Below, piece after piece: positions 1-7,879 of a DNA stretch of 7,879 bases. How positions within the stretch are numbered: position 1 is the stretch's first letter; each line of letters begins with the position of its first letter. The notes below the pieces were generated by a model. The model had not been told where the DNA came from and did not search any database. It was given only the letters and a program-made list of their open reading frames with translations. Both the position numbers and the translations under genes were made by a program. Source of the stretch: Flavobacteriaceae bacterium TMED81 (lineage in GTDB: Bacteria > Bacteroidota > Bacteroidia > Flavobacteriales > Flavobacteriaceae); the NCBI GenBank assembly GCA_002171575.2, contig NHEI02000024.1, positions 1,922 through 9,800 of the forward strand, in the 5' to 3' direction.

Positions 1-569
1 AAGACCAATTCATCTTCTTCCAAATAAAAACCATCAATAACAAATATATTTCCTTCATCATCTGCTTCTCCTAATGGAATGACTTCTTTAAAGCCGTCTT
101 GTCGTTCAGGAAATAAAAATATGGCGTCTTTGACCAGTGTAACGAGTTCAACGGAATGCTCATCGACAAGAAGTTGATCATTGTAGAGAAACTCAGCCGC
201 ATTGGCCGCATAGTCTTTGATGTCCACGGTGGTTTCGATAAAGACATAAATACTGTCTTTAGCAAGGATTTCGATGTCGTTAAAATTTTGCCCATGCATG
301 CCGTCCACGTTTAGTCGAAATTGGGAATCATTGCCTTGACCCAAGCGAATCGAACCGATTTCGATATTGCGATCTGATTGGTTGTAAATTCGAAGATTGT
401 AAGTCGAAGAACCAATTGCAGTAAACACGGTGTCGAGATAGACGGTGTCACTGCTAAATCCGATGTCTTCAGTTTGCGCAGGGGAGAAGCTCAGATCATA
501 GTCGCAGGCCTTAGTCAAACCCATTGCTATGAGAAGACAGATGATCTTTGCCAATTTATGATATCTCAT
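1..569 (-). CDS. Predicted lipoprotein of flavobacterial type, N-terminal 189 residues (3' end outside window)
   Basis: Reading the minus strand from the ATG at 569 gives an open frame that runs to base 1 without a stop, so the C-terminus is missing. The protein starts with a basic, then hydrophobic segment (residues 4-18) and Cys22 in GLTKAC, followed by D23 and Y24; this looks like a lipoprotein signal, although the Lys before the Ala makes the lipobox imperfect. After it comes a beta-rich domain with many TVYLDTVF-, YNLRIYN- and IRLGQG-like strands, then an acidic stretch (EADDEGN, about 168-174). From memory it resembles a conserved flavobacterial family of secreted lipoproteins of roughly 450-500 residues, some annotated as right-handed beta-helix proteins; that link is inference. 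The ATG overlaps the stop of the upstream cyclase gene (ATGA), so the two are probably co-translated. Specific function unknown; likely exported to the envelope. Confidence 0.75.
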   Translation of the reverse strand, partial: MRYHKLAKIICLLIAMGLTKACDYDLSFSPAQTEDIGFSSDTVYLDTVFTAIGSSTYNLRIYNQSDRNIEIGSIRLGQGNDSQFRLNVDGMHGQNFNDIEILAKDSIYVFIETTVDIKDYAANAAEFLYNDQLLVDEHSVELVTLVKDAIFLFPERQDGFKEVIPLGEADDEGNIFVIDGFYLEEDELV

Positions 570-1585
570 TCTTTCTTTATAATTTCAACTTCGAAAAGCT
601 TATCCCAGTATTTGCCAGTGACGAAAAAGCTGTTTCGTTTGGGATGATAGGCAATGCCGTTAAACACATCGAGTTGTAGGTGTTGTGTTACTTGTTCTTT
701 CAGGCCAGAAAAATCAACAACCCCAACCACCTGACCAGTTGCCGGCTTAATGATCAACACCACTTCTTTATTGAACTGGTAGGTGTTGGCATAAATCAAA
801 CCATTGGCATATTCTAATTCATTCACCTTACTGATGAGTTTGTTGTGTGTAACGATTTCTACATATCCATTTTCAGCAAAAGTAGTGGGGTCAAGCTTCC
901 ACAGTCTTTCAGTTCCATCTGTTTTGTACACCATGGTACCGTCGTTGCACAGTCCCCAACCTTCCTTGCTTTTGTCATAATTAAACGAACGGAGCAGTTT
1001 AAAGTTGTTTGGGTCATAGATAAAACCGAGGTTTTCCTTCCAGGTCAACTGAACGGCTACGCCATTGATAAAGGTGAGTCCCTCACCGAAATAGGAGGCG
1101 TCAAGAGGTAATTTTTGAACGACCTCGCCAGTTGAGTATTCTGTTTTCCGAATCGATGAAAGGCCATATTGTCCAGTGCTTTCATACAACATCCCTTTGT
1201 AAAACTCCAGCCCCTGGGTGTAGGCATTTTCATCATGCGGATAGGTGTTGAGGAGTTTGTAGGTGTAAATATTAGGGGCTTTATCGGCAAATACAACAAA
1301 CTGCTCGCGAACCGAAAATGGCTTGTCGCCTGCCTTGAAATCAGCCACCAAACGCTGATTTCCCAATGATTGGATGATCGTATACTGATCGTCAATGGGT
1401 CTGCCGTTAAGAGAAAAACGAAGATCGTTGAGACTGTGTTCTTTTGGGTTGGACAAACTGAAAAATAAGGTATCCCCGATGGTCAACTTGTTTTTGTCCC
1501 CATTGGTAGATAATGAAAAATGCCCAGGAGAAATTGAGCTGCAACCAGACAGTAGTATAAGGAGGAAAAAACAAAGAATTCTCAT
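566..1585 (-). CDS. Glutaminyl-peptide cyclotransferase-like lipoprotein (plant-type beta-propeller)
   Basis: Predicted plant/bacterial-type glutaminyl cyclase, which turns N-terminal glutamine of exported proteins into pyroglutamate. The 339-residue protein starts with a lipoprotein signal (hydrophobic 3-13, lipobox LSGC with Cys15, followed by SS). Residues 20-105 form a beta-rich, possibly Ig-like domain. The five-bladed propeller follows (107-337) with family motifs YTQGLEF (122-128), YESTGQYG (134-141), FGEGLT (166-171), QLTWKE (179-184), EGWGLC (208-213), NELEY (255-259), NGIAY (309-313) and VTGKYWDKLFEV (322-333). The frame stays open to a TTG at 1594, but the ATG at 1585 is preferred because it puts the charged residue and signal peptide right at the N-terminus. 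Length fits the family plus the extra N-terminal domain. The stop overlaps the next lipoprotein gene by 4 bases. It is likely anchored in the envelope facing the periplasm. The propeller identity is firm; enzymatic activity is inferred. Confidence 0.88.
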   Translation of the reverse strand: MRILCFFLLILLSGCSSISPGHFSLSTNGDKNKLTIGDTLFFSLSNPKEHSLNDLRFSLNGRPIDDQYTIIQSLGNQRLVADFKAGDKPFSVREQFVVFADKAPNIYTYKLLNTYPHDENAYTQGLEFYKGMLYESTGQYGLSSIRKTEYSTGEVVQKLPLDASYFGEGLTFINGVAVQLTWKENLGFIYDPNNFKLLRSFNYDKSKEGWGLCNDGTMVYKTDGTERLWKLDPTTFAENGYVEIVTHNKLISKVNELEYANGLIYANTYQFNKEVVLIIKPATGQVVGVVDFSGLKEQVTQHLQLDVFNGIAYHPKRNSFFVTGKYWDKLFEVEIIKKE

Positions 1586-1608
1586 ATGGTACAATTGATA
1601 ACGAAATT

Positions 1609-1626
1609 ATTCAATAATTATTGAAT
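1609..1626. repeat. Perfect 18-base palindrome in divergent intergenic region
   Basis: The sequence attcaataattattgaat equals its own reverse complement, with no spacer. It lies between the divergent cyclase gene (start 1585) and the SRP RNA promoter and includes the TTG (1621-1623) that is the best -33 candidate of that promoter. It could be a binding site for a dimeric regulator or simply an AT-rich chance palindrome. It is too spacer-free and AT-rich to act as a terminator hairpin. Confidence 0.5.
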
Positions 1627-1653
1627 GAAAAAATCCGAATCAGGTTATATTTG
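1621..1653 (+). promoter_or_regulatory. Bacteroidota-type promoter of the SRP RNA
   Basis: TATATTTG at 1646-1653 matches the -7 consensus TAnnTTTG exactly. A TTG at 1621-1623 lies 22 bases upstream, slightly farther than the usual 19-21, as a -33 candidate. Transcription starting a few bases downstream would begin at about 1658, just where the closing helix of the SRP RNA starts, so site and RNA support each other. Confidence 0.75.
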
Positions 1654-1657
1654 CAAT

Positions 1658-1759
1658 GGGTAAGTTCTACACAACCAGCTCCTGCCAAATCCCCCAGGGT
1701 GGGAACGCAGCAAGGGTAGGCGGTTGTAGCGGTGTGATGTAGGTCGCTTACCCTTTTTT
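1658..1759 (+). ncRNA. ffs: Small bacterial signal recognition particle RNA (4.5S type)
   Basis: This is the RNA core of the signal recognition particle; it binds Ffh and guides ribosomes making membrane proteins to FtsY. The diagnostic domain IV lies at 1692-1716: helix CCC/GGG (1692-1694 with 1714-1716), the internal loop CAGG/AGCA (1695-1698 with 1709-1712), a short helix GTG/CGC (1699-1701 with 1706-1708) and a GGAA tetraloop (1702-1705). Farther out, GCC/GGC (1684-1686 with 1719-1721), ACAACC/GGTTGT (1671-1676 with 1722-1727), CTAC/GTAG (1667-1670 with 1739-1742) and GGGTAAG/CTTACCC (1658-1664 with 1747-1753) extend the hairpin. At roughly 100 nucleotides it is the short form without an Alu domain. 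Ends are inferred from the promoter, the closing helix and the T-run; the mature molecule may be trimmed. Confidence 0.92.
1747..1759 (+). terminator. 3' arm of SRP RNA closing helix plus T-run
   Basis: CTTACCC (1747-1753) pairs with GGGTAAG at the 5' end of the SRP RNA and is followed directly by six T (1754-1759). The whole RNA hairpin followed by T6 has the shape of an intrinsic terminator, though the final helix is only 7 pairs and closes a very long hairpin, so termination may be partial. The start codon of the next gene is only 10 bases beyond the T-run. Confidence 0.5.
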
Positions 1760-1769
1760 ATCATAGTTC

Positions 1770-2570
1770 ATGCAAGTTGTACTTATCACAGGCGGATCGA
1801 CGGGAATTGGAAGAGCAACAGGAGAATTGTTACAATCCAACGGCTACACCGTTGTTGGAACCAGTCGATCTCCAGACCGCTATACGGATCATCCTTTTCC
1901 TTTGATTCAGATGGACTTGCACGATGCCCTATCGATCCAAAGAGCAGTAGAAACCGTGGTTTCTCAATATGGTACTATAGACGTACTTGTAAACAATGCA
2001 GGAAAAGGAATAGCAGGACCCATAGAAGAAACACCACTTGAAGAAATCCGCAGTGTTTTTGAAACCAATTTGGTTGGCGCAACTGCCGTACTTCAATCCG
2101 TACTCCCAGTCATGCGGACACAAAAAAAGGGGAAAATCATCAACATTACCTCAATCGCAGCTTATGCTGGCTTACCCTTTCGGGCTGCATATTCAGCAAC
2201 CAAAAGTGCACTGCATATGCTCACAGAAAGCCTTCGGCTCGAGCTAAAGCCAAGCAATATCCAGTGTTGTACACTTGCTCCCGGAGACGTGGCAACCAAT
2301 ATTGCGCAAGGCAGATATCATGTCCCTGTAATGGAAAATTCTCCCTATTTGGCGATTTATGGAGCTGCCAGAAAAGATATGGATGCACATGTGGACGATG
2401 GGGTTTCGGCAAAAACGGTTGCGATTTCTATCAATCGTCTTGTTCGAAAAAACAAACTCAAACCCCACTATACGGTCGGGCCATTTTTACAGCGTTTTTC
2501 TGTATATTTAAAATCTTATTTACCTGCAAAAATCTATGAGTTCATCCTCAGTAAATTTTATAATCTCTAA
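1770..2570 (+). CDS. Short-chain dehydrogenase/reductase (SDR), classical type
   Basis: A 266-residue NAD(P)-dependent oxidoreductase of the classical SDR family, probably cytosolic; substrate unknown. Visible motifs: nucleotide-binding TGGSTGIG (7-14), NNAG (75-78), structural Asn100, catalytic Ser128 in ITS, and Tyr141-x3-Lys145 (YSATK), followed by the PG pair (171-172) after strand beta-6. Arg33 just after the second strand (TSRS) suggests NADP(H) preference, which is inference. The C-terminal 40 residues are basic and aromatic, as in the 17-beta-hydroxysteroid-dehydrogenase-like and retinol-dehydrogenase-like subgroups that act on hydrophobic substrates. The ATG at 1770 is chosen because the Rossmann motif begins at residue 7. 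No consensus promoter lies between the SRP RNA and this gene; a transaldolase gene follows after 12 bases, pointing to one transcript. Confidence 0.93.
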   Translation: MQVVLITGGSTGIGRATGELLQSNGYTVVGTSRSPDRYTDHPFPLIQMDLHDALSIQRAVETVVSQYGTIDVLVNNAGKGIAGPIEETPLEEIRSVFETNLVGATAVLQSVLPVMRTQKKGKIINITSIAAYAGLPFRAAYSATKSALHMLTESLRLELKPSNIQCCTLAPGDVATNIAQGRYHVPVMENSPYLAIYGAARKDMDAHVDDGVSAKTVAISINRLVRKNKLKPHYTVGPFLQRFSVYLKSYLPAKIYEFILSKFYNL

Positions 2571-2582
2571 TCAACAAACAAC

Positions 2583-3236
2583 ATGAAGTTTTTTATCGAT
2601 ACTGCCAATCTTGAACAAATCAAAGAAGCCCAAGCGTTAGGCATTTTAGATGGGGTTACCACCAACCCGTCACTTATGGCCAAAGAAGGCATCACTGGAC
2701 AAGACAATATTTTAAAGCATTATGTTGACATCTGTTCTGTTGTGACAGGGGATGTGTCTGCAGAGGTGATTTCAACAGACTATGAAGGGATTGTTCAAGA
2801 GGGCGAAACTTTGGCTGCCCTACATCCTCAAATTGTTGTCAAGGTTCCCGTGATACAGGACGGGATAAAGGCCATTCGCTATTTTTCTGATAAAGGCATT
2901 AAAACCAATTGTACCTTGGTATTCTCAGCTGGACAAGCCCTTTTAGCTGCCAAAGCAGGGGCAACCTATGTTTCGCCTTTTATTGGACGTTTGGATGATA
3001 TTTCTGCAGACGGCTTAAATCTCATCGATGAAATTCGGCTGATTTATGACAACTACGATTTCAAAACACAAATTTTGGCTGCCTCTGTCCGTCACACGAT
3101 GCATGTACTAGAGTGTGCCAAAATCGGAGCCGACGTGATGACAGGGCCAATGAGTTCAATTGTCGGCTTGCTGAAACATCCATTAACCGATAGTGGTTTG
3201 GCACAATTCTTAGCAGATCATAAAAAAGGAAACTAA
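2583..3236 (+). CDS. fsa: Small transaldolase / fructose-6-phosphate aldolase family protein
   Basis: A 217-residue class I aldolase of the TalC/FSA/MipB family, expected to form a TIM barrel in the cytosol. It would move dihydroxyacetone units between sugar phosphates in the non-oxidative pentose phosphate pathway. Motifs: N-terminal FFIDTANL (3-10), GVTTNPSLM (24-32), Schiff-base Lys87 in VVKVPV (85-90), TNCTLVFS (108-115), SPFIGRLDD (131-139) and AASVR (166-170). Length matches the short subfamily of about 215-220 residues. Phe133 in SPF sits where true transaldolases have Phe and E. coli fructose-6-phosphate aldolase has Tyr, so transaldolase is the better guess despite the common database name fsa. 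The gene starts 12 bases after the dehydrogenase stop and probably shares its transcript. It ends before a separate promoter for the ABC-F gene. Confidence 0.93.
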   Translation: MKFFIDTANLEQIKEAQALGILDGVTTNPSLMAKEGITGQDNILKHYVDICSVVTGDVSAEVISTDYEGIVQEGETLAALHPQIVVKVPVIQDGIKAIRYFSDKGIKTNCTLVFSAGQALLAAKAGATYVSPFIGRLDDISADGLNLIDEIRLIYDNYDFKTQILAASVRHTMHVLECAKIGADVMTGPMSSIVGLLKHPLTDSGLAQFLADHKKGN

Positions 3237-3249
3237 ATCTTTTCGCGTA

Positions 3250-3279
3250 TTGGTAAAGCTGGGGTTTTGCGTATTTTTG
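3250..3279 (+). promoter_or_regulatory. Bacteroidota-type promoter of the ABC-F gene
   Basis: TTG at 3250-3252, then 19 bases, then TATTTTTG at 3272-3279, an exact match to TTG-N19-TAnnTTTG. Predicted transcription start is around 3284-3287, giving a leader of only about 12 bases before the ATG at 3298. The heptamer GCGTATT occurs twice, 24 bases apart (3245-3251 and 3269-3275), each copy overlapping one promoter element; this may be chance. Confidence 0.8.
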
Positions 3280-3288
3280 CCACTTTAG

Positions 3289-5126
<1,838 letters not shown>

Positions 5127-5128
5127 TG

Positions 5129-5776
5129 CTAGTTGTAATAGGTGCTATCCCAAATCGCCCGACTAAAGTTTTTACCAGCAGCAAAAGCATAATAAATCAC
5201 AACAGCTGCGATAGACTTAAACATAAACAAGAAAATCAAAACAAAGTCAGACCAGTTTGGCTCCGCACGAAAGAGGTTAAGCGGCATCAATGAGGTTAAA
5301 ACTAAACTCAGCAATAAAATGGAAAGGATGCTGGTGACAATGTTTTTAAATGGCCACATCAACAACTGTCGAAGGGAATGGAGGTCATTCCCCCATTTGT
5401 GAATTAAATAATAATACTCATTTCCGATCGGAACAAACAATAAAGGATCGTCTGCATTTTTGAGTTTGAACAACTTGGAAGGGGCAACAATTTTCATGTT
5501 TTGCACTTCCGTCTTGTGCGCCTTCTCTAAAGCTTGTATGCTTTCAATGGCTTCAACTGGTACATCACCCTTAAAATAATCAAGGTCCAAAAAGCGTAAA
5601 CGGTAATCGATACAAGTTTTTTTAATCGTATCCCGATGAAAAATTCGCTTGGTTTCCAATTGGTCAAAATCGAACTGATTGTACTGAGGTCGCAATGATT
5701 TTTCAGGTACAGAAAATGAAGGGATCGTGTCTTGAGATTGAAGGAGCACTTTGTGAAGATCGATAGCAGATAACAT
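5129..5776 (-). CDS. Uncharacterised membrane protein with two C-terminal transmembrane helices
   Basis: I do not recognise this protein by name; it looks like a lineage-restricted Bacteroidota family. From the ATG at 5776 it is 215 residues. Residues 1-140 are soluble and rich in charged and aromatic residues, with YYYLIHKWGNDLHSLRQL (121-138) just before the membrane. Two hydrophobic segments follow, about 146-165 and 178-200, then a short tail GKNFSRAIWDSTYYN (201-215) full of aromatics. No N-terminal signal peptide is seen, so the large domain is probably cytosolic. The frame stays open to a TTG at 5800, but that codon lies inside the predicted -7 element (5798-5805), so the ATG is the better start. 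The adjoining DUF2007 gene, 2 bases downstream, suggests a joint function; there is no evidence for a reaction. Confidence 0.8.
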   Translation of the reverse strand: MLSAIDLHKVLLQSQDTIPSFSVPEKSLRPQYNQFDFDQLETKRIFHRDTIKKTCIDYRLRFLDLDYFKGDVPVEAIESIQALEKAHKTEVQNMKIVAPSKLFKLKNADDPLLFVPIGNEYYYLIHKWGNDLHSLRQLLMWPFKNIVTSILSILLLSLVLTSLMPLNLFRAEPNWSDFVLIFLFMFKSIAAVVIYYAFAAGKNFSRAIWDSTYYN

Positions 5777-5797
5777 GATTTTTCTTTTTAGCAATAC

Positions 5798-5828
5798 CAA
5801 AGGTACACAAAAACAAAAAGAAACCCAA
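5798..5828 (-). promoter_or_regulatory. Bacteroidota-type promoter of the membrane protein / DUF2007 operon
   Basis: On the minus strand, TTG (5828-5826, within TTTTG) is followed by 20 bases and then TACCTTTG (5805-5798), an exact TAnnTTTG match. Transcription would start near 5791, leaving about 15 bases of leader before the ATG at 5776. It lies in the 69-base gap after the pheT stop, so the small operon can be transcribed independently of pheT, though read-through from pheT is also possible since no clear terminator hairpin is visible in the gap. Confidence 0.75.
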
Positions 5829-5845
5829 AAGAAGAAAACGGATTG

Positions 5846-7879
5846 CTAACGCAATTCCGCACCAAATTCCTTTTGAATCTTATCAAAAATCTTTTTTATA
5901 ACTTTATCTACCTGCTTATCTGTTAGCGTTTTACGTTGATCATTTAAAGTAAAACTTAAACCATATGACTTTTTACCATCTGGAATCCCTTTACCTTCAT
6001 AAACATCAAAAAGCTGAATTGAAGTCAACAACTTTTTTTCGGTTTCTTGCGCGGCTTTTTGCAGGGATTCAAAGGAGACATCGCGATTGACAAGAAGGGC
6101 TAGGTCACGGTTGACAGATGGAAATTTAGAAATCCCTTGAATATGCTTTGCGGTATTTGGTGCGAGTGCTTTATATGCTTCGATATCGATTTCTGCAGCA
6201 AACACCTCATTCTCGATGCTTAGATCTTCAAATGCTGAGGTGTCGAGCTTTCCAATCGATCCGAATACATTTTGTCCACTTTGAAGAGATATTCCCTCGC
6301 TGAAATGCTTTTGGTTCTCCAATGTATTTTCCGTGTAAACGATTCCTGCTCGTTTACAAATGGCTTCGATGATCCCTTTTAAATAAAAGAAATCATTAGT
6401 TTGACCATTGCTGCGCCAATGATTTGCCTGTTGCACTCCAGTAAGGCCGATAACCAGTTGTTTTCTTTCGATATAATCCGATCCATCTTTTTGATATACG
6501 TTTCCAATTTCAAAAAACCGACAATTGTTATTTTTTCGATTGAGGTTGTACTGTATGGCATCAAGCAAGCCCCCAAATAGAGAAGTGCGCATCGCTGATA
6601 GTTCTTGACTCAACGGGTTGACAATCGAAACCGCTTTGTCATTCTCAATCTCTTGCAGTTTGGTCAGGGAGTTGTTGTAGATTTCAAAAAAACCGAGATT
6701 CGCGAGCTGTTGACTGAGTGCCCTTTCCGCATGGTCGACTGGTTTTTCACCAGTTGGCATCGAAGTAATCAACCGGTCTGAAAAATCAATGCGGTTATAT
6801 CCATAGACCCGCAAGATTTCCTCAACAACATCTGCTGGTCGAGTTACATCTACTCGATAATTGGGAATTGACAGTCCGAGCGTGGTTTCAGAAACATTGT
6901 TGATTTTGATATCTAAGGAAGTTAAGATCGACTTAATTTCTTCTCTGGGAATCTCTTGTCCGATCAACTTGTTGATGTAATCAAATTGAATGGTCAGTTG
7001 GTGTTGTTCTACCTTGTTGGGATAATCATCAGAGATTTCACTTGTGATTTTACCACCTGCAACTTCCATGATGAGCAACGCAGCACGTTTGAGCGCATAA
7101 TCACAGAGTTGGATATCAATTCCACGTTCAAAGCGAAAAGAGGCATCTGTGCTCAACCCATGGCGTTTAGCCGTTTTTCGAATTCGAACAGGGTCAAAAT
7201 AAGCGCTTTCTAAAAACACTTCTTTTGTTTTCTCTGTAATTCCTGAGTCAATTCCACCAAAAACACCTGCGATACACATGGGCTTATCGCCATCACAAAT
7301 CATAAGATCTTCTTCGTGTAGTTTTCGTTCAACTCCATCAAGAGTTGTAAATGCGGTTCCTTTTGGCAGTGTTTTTACTTTCACGGAGTTGGAAGTAATT
7401 TTTTTCGCATCAAAAGCATGCAAAGGTTGCCCGATTTCGTGTAGTACGTAATTTGTCGCATCAACAACATTGTTGATCGGACTTAGCCCAATTGCTTTGA
7501 GCTTGTTTTGGATATGGGCTGGTGAGGGACCTACACTGACCCCCGAAATTCGTACACCACAGTAGCGAGGCGCTGCTTTGGCATCGAGTACATCAACTCG
7601 AATGGGTTTGAGGGACTGATGGATGTGAAAATCGTTCACACTAGGGGTGATGAGTTCGGTTTGTGTACCCTGTTGCAACCAACCAGCTTTTAAATCCCGA
7701 GCGACCCCCATATGGCTCATGGCATCTGCGCGATTGGGAGTTAGACCGATTTCAAATACTTGATCGCTTTCGGGTGAAAACACCTCCTGACAAGCGGTTC
7801 CGGGCTTCCATTTGTCATCTAAAACGATAATCCCATCATGGCTTTGACCAATGCCAATTTCGTCTTCAGCACAAATCAT
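5846..7879 (-). CDS. pheT: Phenylalanine--tRNA ligase beta subunit, C-terminal 677 residues (5' end outside window)
   Basis: The beta chain of the alpha2-beta2 phenylalanyl-tRNA synthetase, which charges tRNA-Phe in the cytosol. The frame is open to the window edge; the Met at the edge is internal, because the first residues (ICAEDEIGIG) belong to the end of the tRNA-binding EMAP/OB-like domain. About 130 N-terminal residues of a typical 800-residue chain are missing. Domains by fragment position: B3/B4 editing domain about 102-280, with GLSPINNVVDATNY (131-144) and GQPLHAFDA (150-158); GLSTDASFRFERGID (241-255); B5 domain about 293-365, with PNYRVDVTRPADVVEEI (339-355); catalytic-like core about 383-570, with NPLSQELSAMRTSL (421-434) and FFEIGNVY (455-462); C-terminal anticodon-binding FDX-ACB domain about 584-677, with FPSVNRDLAL (586-595). 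No frameshift or lost domain is seen. pheS is not in the window. Confidence 0.97.
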   Translation of the reverse strand: MICAEDEIGIGQSHDGIIVLDDKWKPGTACQEVFSPESDQVFEIGLTPNRADAMSHMGVARDLKAGWLQQGTQTELITPSVNDFHIHQSLKPIRVDVLDAKAAPRYCGVRISGVSVGPSPAHIQNKLKAIGLSPINNVVDATNYVLHEIGQPLHAFDAKKITSNSVKVKTLPKGTAFTTLDGVERKLHEEDLMICDGDKPMCIAGVFGGIDSGITEKTKEVFLESAYFDPVRIRKTAKRHGLSTDASFRFERGIDIQLCDYALKRAALLIMEVAGGKITSEISDDYPNKVEQHQLTIQFDYINKLIGQEIPREEIKSILTSLDIKINNVSETTLGLSIPNYRVDVTRPADVVEEILRVYGYNRIDFSDRLITSMPTGEKPVDHAERALSQQLANLGFFEIYNNSLTKLQEIENDKAVSIVNPLSQELSAMRTSLFGGLLDAIQYNLNRKNNNCRFFEIGNVYQKDGSDYIERKQLVIGLTGVQQANHWRSNGQTNDFFYLKGIIEAICKRAGIVYTENTLENQKHFSEGISLQSGQNVFGSIGKLDTSAFEDLSIENEVFAAEIDIEAYKALAPNTAKHIQGISKFPSVNRDLALLVNRDVSFESLQKAAQETEKKLLTSIQLFDVYEGKGIPDGKKSYGLSFTLNDQRKTLTDKQVDKVIKKIFDKIQKEFGAELR

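Noticed and set aside
1586..1594. Upstream TTG start of the cyclase gene
   Set aside because: The ATG at 1585 directly begins a well-formed lipoprotein signal; the three extra residues add nothing and TTG is a rarer start.
378..1598. Several open frames on the plus strand opposite the two lipoprotein genes (for example 378-647, 845-1111, 1395-1598)
   Set aside because: They lie antisense to frames with clear family motifs, show no recognisable domain or promoter, and have the composition of shadow frames.
1602..1609. Possible -7 element TAATTTCG on the minus strand for the cyclase gene
   Set aside because: One mismatch to TAnnTTTG and no TTG at the expected distance upstream; the cyclase promoter remains unassigned.
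3245..3275. Direct repeat GCGTATT, two copies 24 bases apart, considered as an operator
   Set aside because: Seven bases is short, the copies diverge immediately outside the heptamer, and part of the match is forced by the promoter elements they overlap.
3254..3287. Imperfect inverted repeat TAAAGCTGG / CCACTTTA between the transaldolase and ABC-F genes, considered as a terminator
   Set aside because: The stem is 8 pairs with a bulge, the loop is 17 bases and there is no proper T-run after it; it also contains the promoter of the next gene, so a terminator is not convincing.
6956..7213. Plus-strand 85-codon open frame inside pheT
   Set aside because: It is antisense to the conserved B5 and B3/B4 region of pheT, so it is best explained as a shadow.
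7877..7879. Met codon at the window edge as the start of pheT
   Set aside because: The following residues belong to the interior of the tRNA-binding domain, and about 130 residues expected before them are missing, so the start lies outside the window.

Overview
The window looks like chromosomal DNA from a member of the Bacteroidota, most likely a flavobacterium. Three lines of evidence support this. At least three intergenic sites match the lineage's sigma-factor consensus (TTG, about 19-22 bases, then TAnnTTTG). Clear Shine-Dalgarno sequences are absent before most starts. The proteins themselves are of types typical of that group: a lipoprotein with a flavobacterial look, a plant-type glutaminyl cyclase lipoprotein, a YbiT-like ABC-F with a decayed second P-loop, and a DUF2007 protein. 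No mobile element, CRISPR array, tRNA or rRNA is visible, and gene density is near 97 percent.

Left block (1-1585, minus strand): a two-gene envelope operon. A glutaminyl-peptide cyclotransferase-like lipoprotein comes first and overlaps by ATGA a second predicted lipoprotein that runs out of the window at base 1. The first 569 bases hold this second gene.

Middle block (about 1621-3236, plus strand): a good promoter drives the small signal recognition particle RNA (about 1658-1759). Ten bases after its T-run starts a short-chain dehydrogenase, followed 12 bases after its stop by a small transaldolase / fructose-6-phosphate aldolase. The two protein genes have no consensus promoter of their own that I can see, so they may depend on read-through of the SRP RNA terminator. 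A perfect 18-base palindrome lies between the divergent cyclase and SRP RNA genes and covers the -33 element of the SRP promoter.

ABC-F gene (3298-4920, plus strand): it has its own textbook promoter. One of the two composite ATP sites looks canonical. The other has lost both its Walker A lysine and its LSGGQ signature. Its stop codon overlaps the stop of the converging DUF2007 gene.

Right block (4917-7879, minus strand): pheT (N-terminus beyond the window), then a promoter, then a two-helix membrane protein of unknown function and a 69-aa DUF2007 protein only 2 bases apart. The set is mostly housekeeping (translation, protein targeting, sugar phosphate metabolism) with two small lineage-type operons of less clear function. 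I see no obvious new defence or mobile system. The most interesting items are the asymmetric ABC-F, the SRP RNA serving as leader of a metabolic operon, and the unknown membrane protein / DUF2007 pair.
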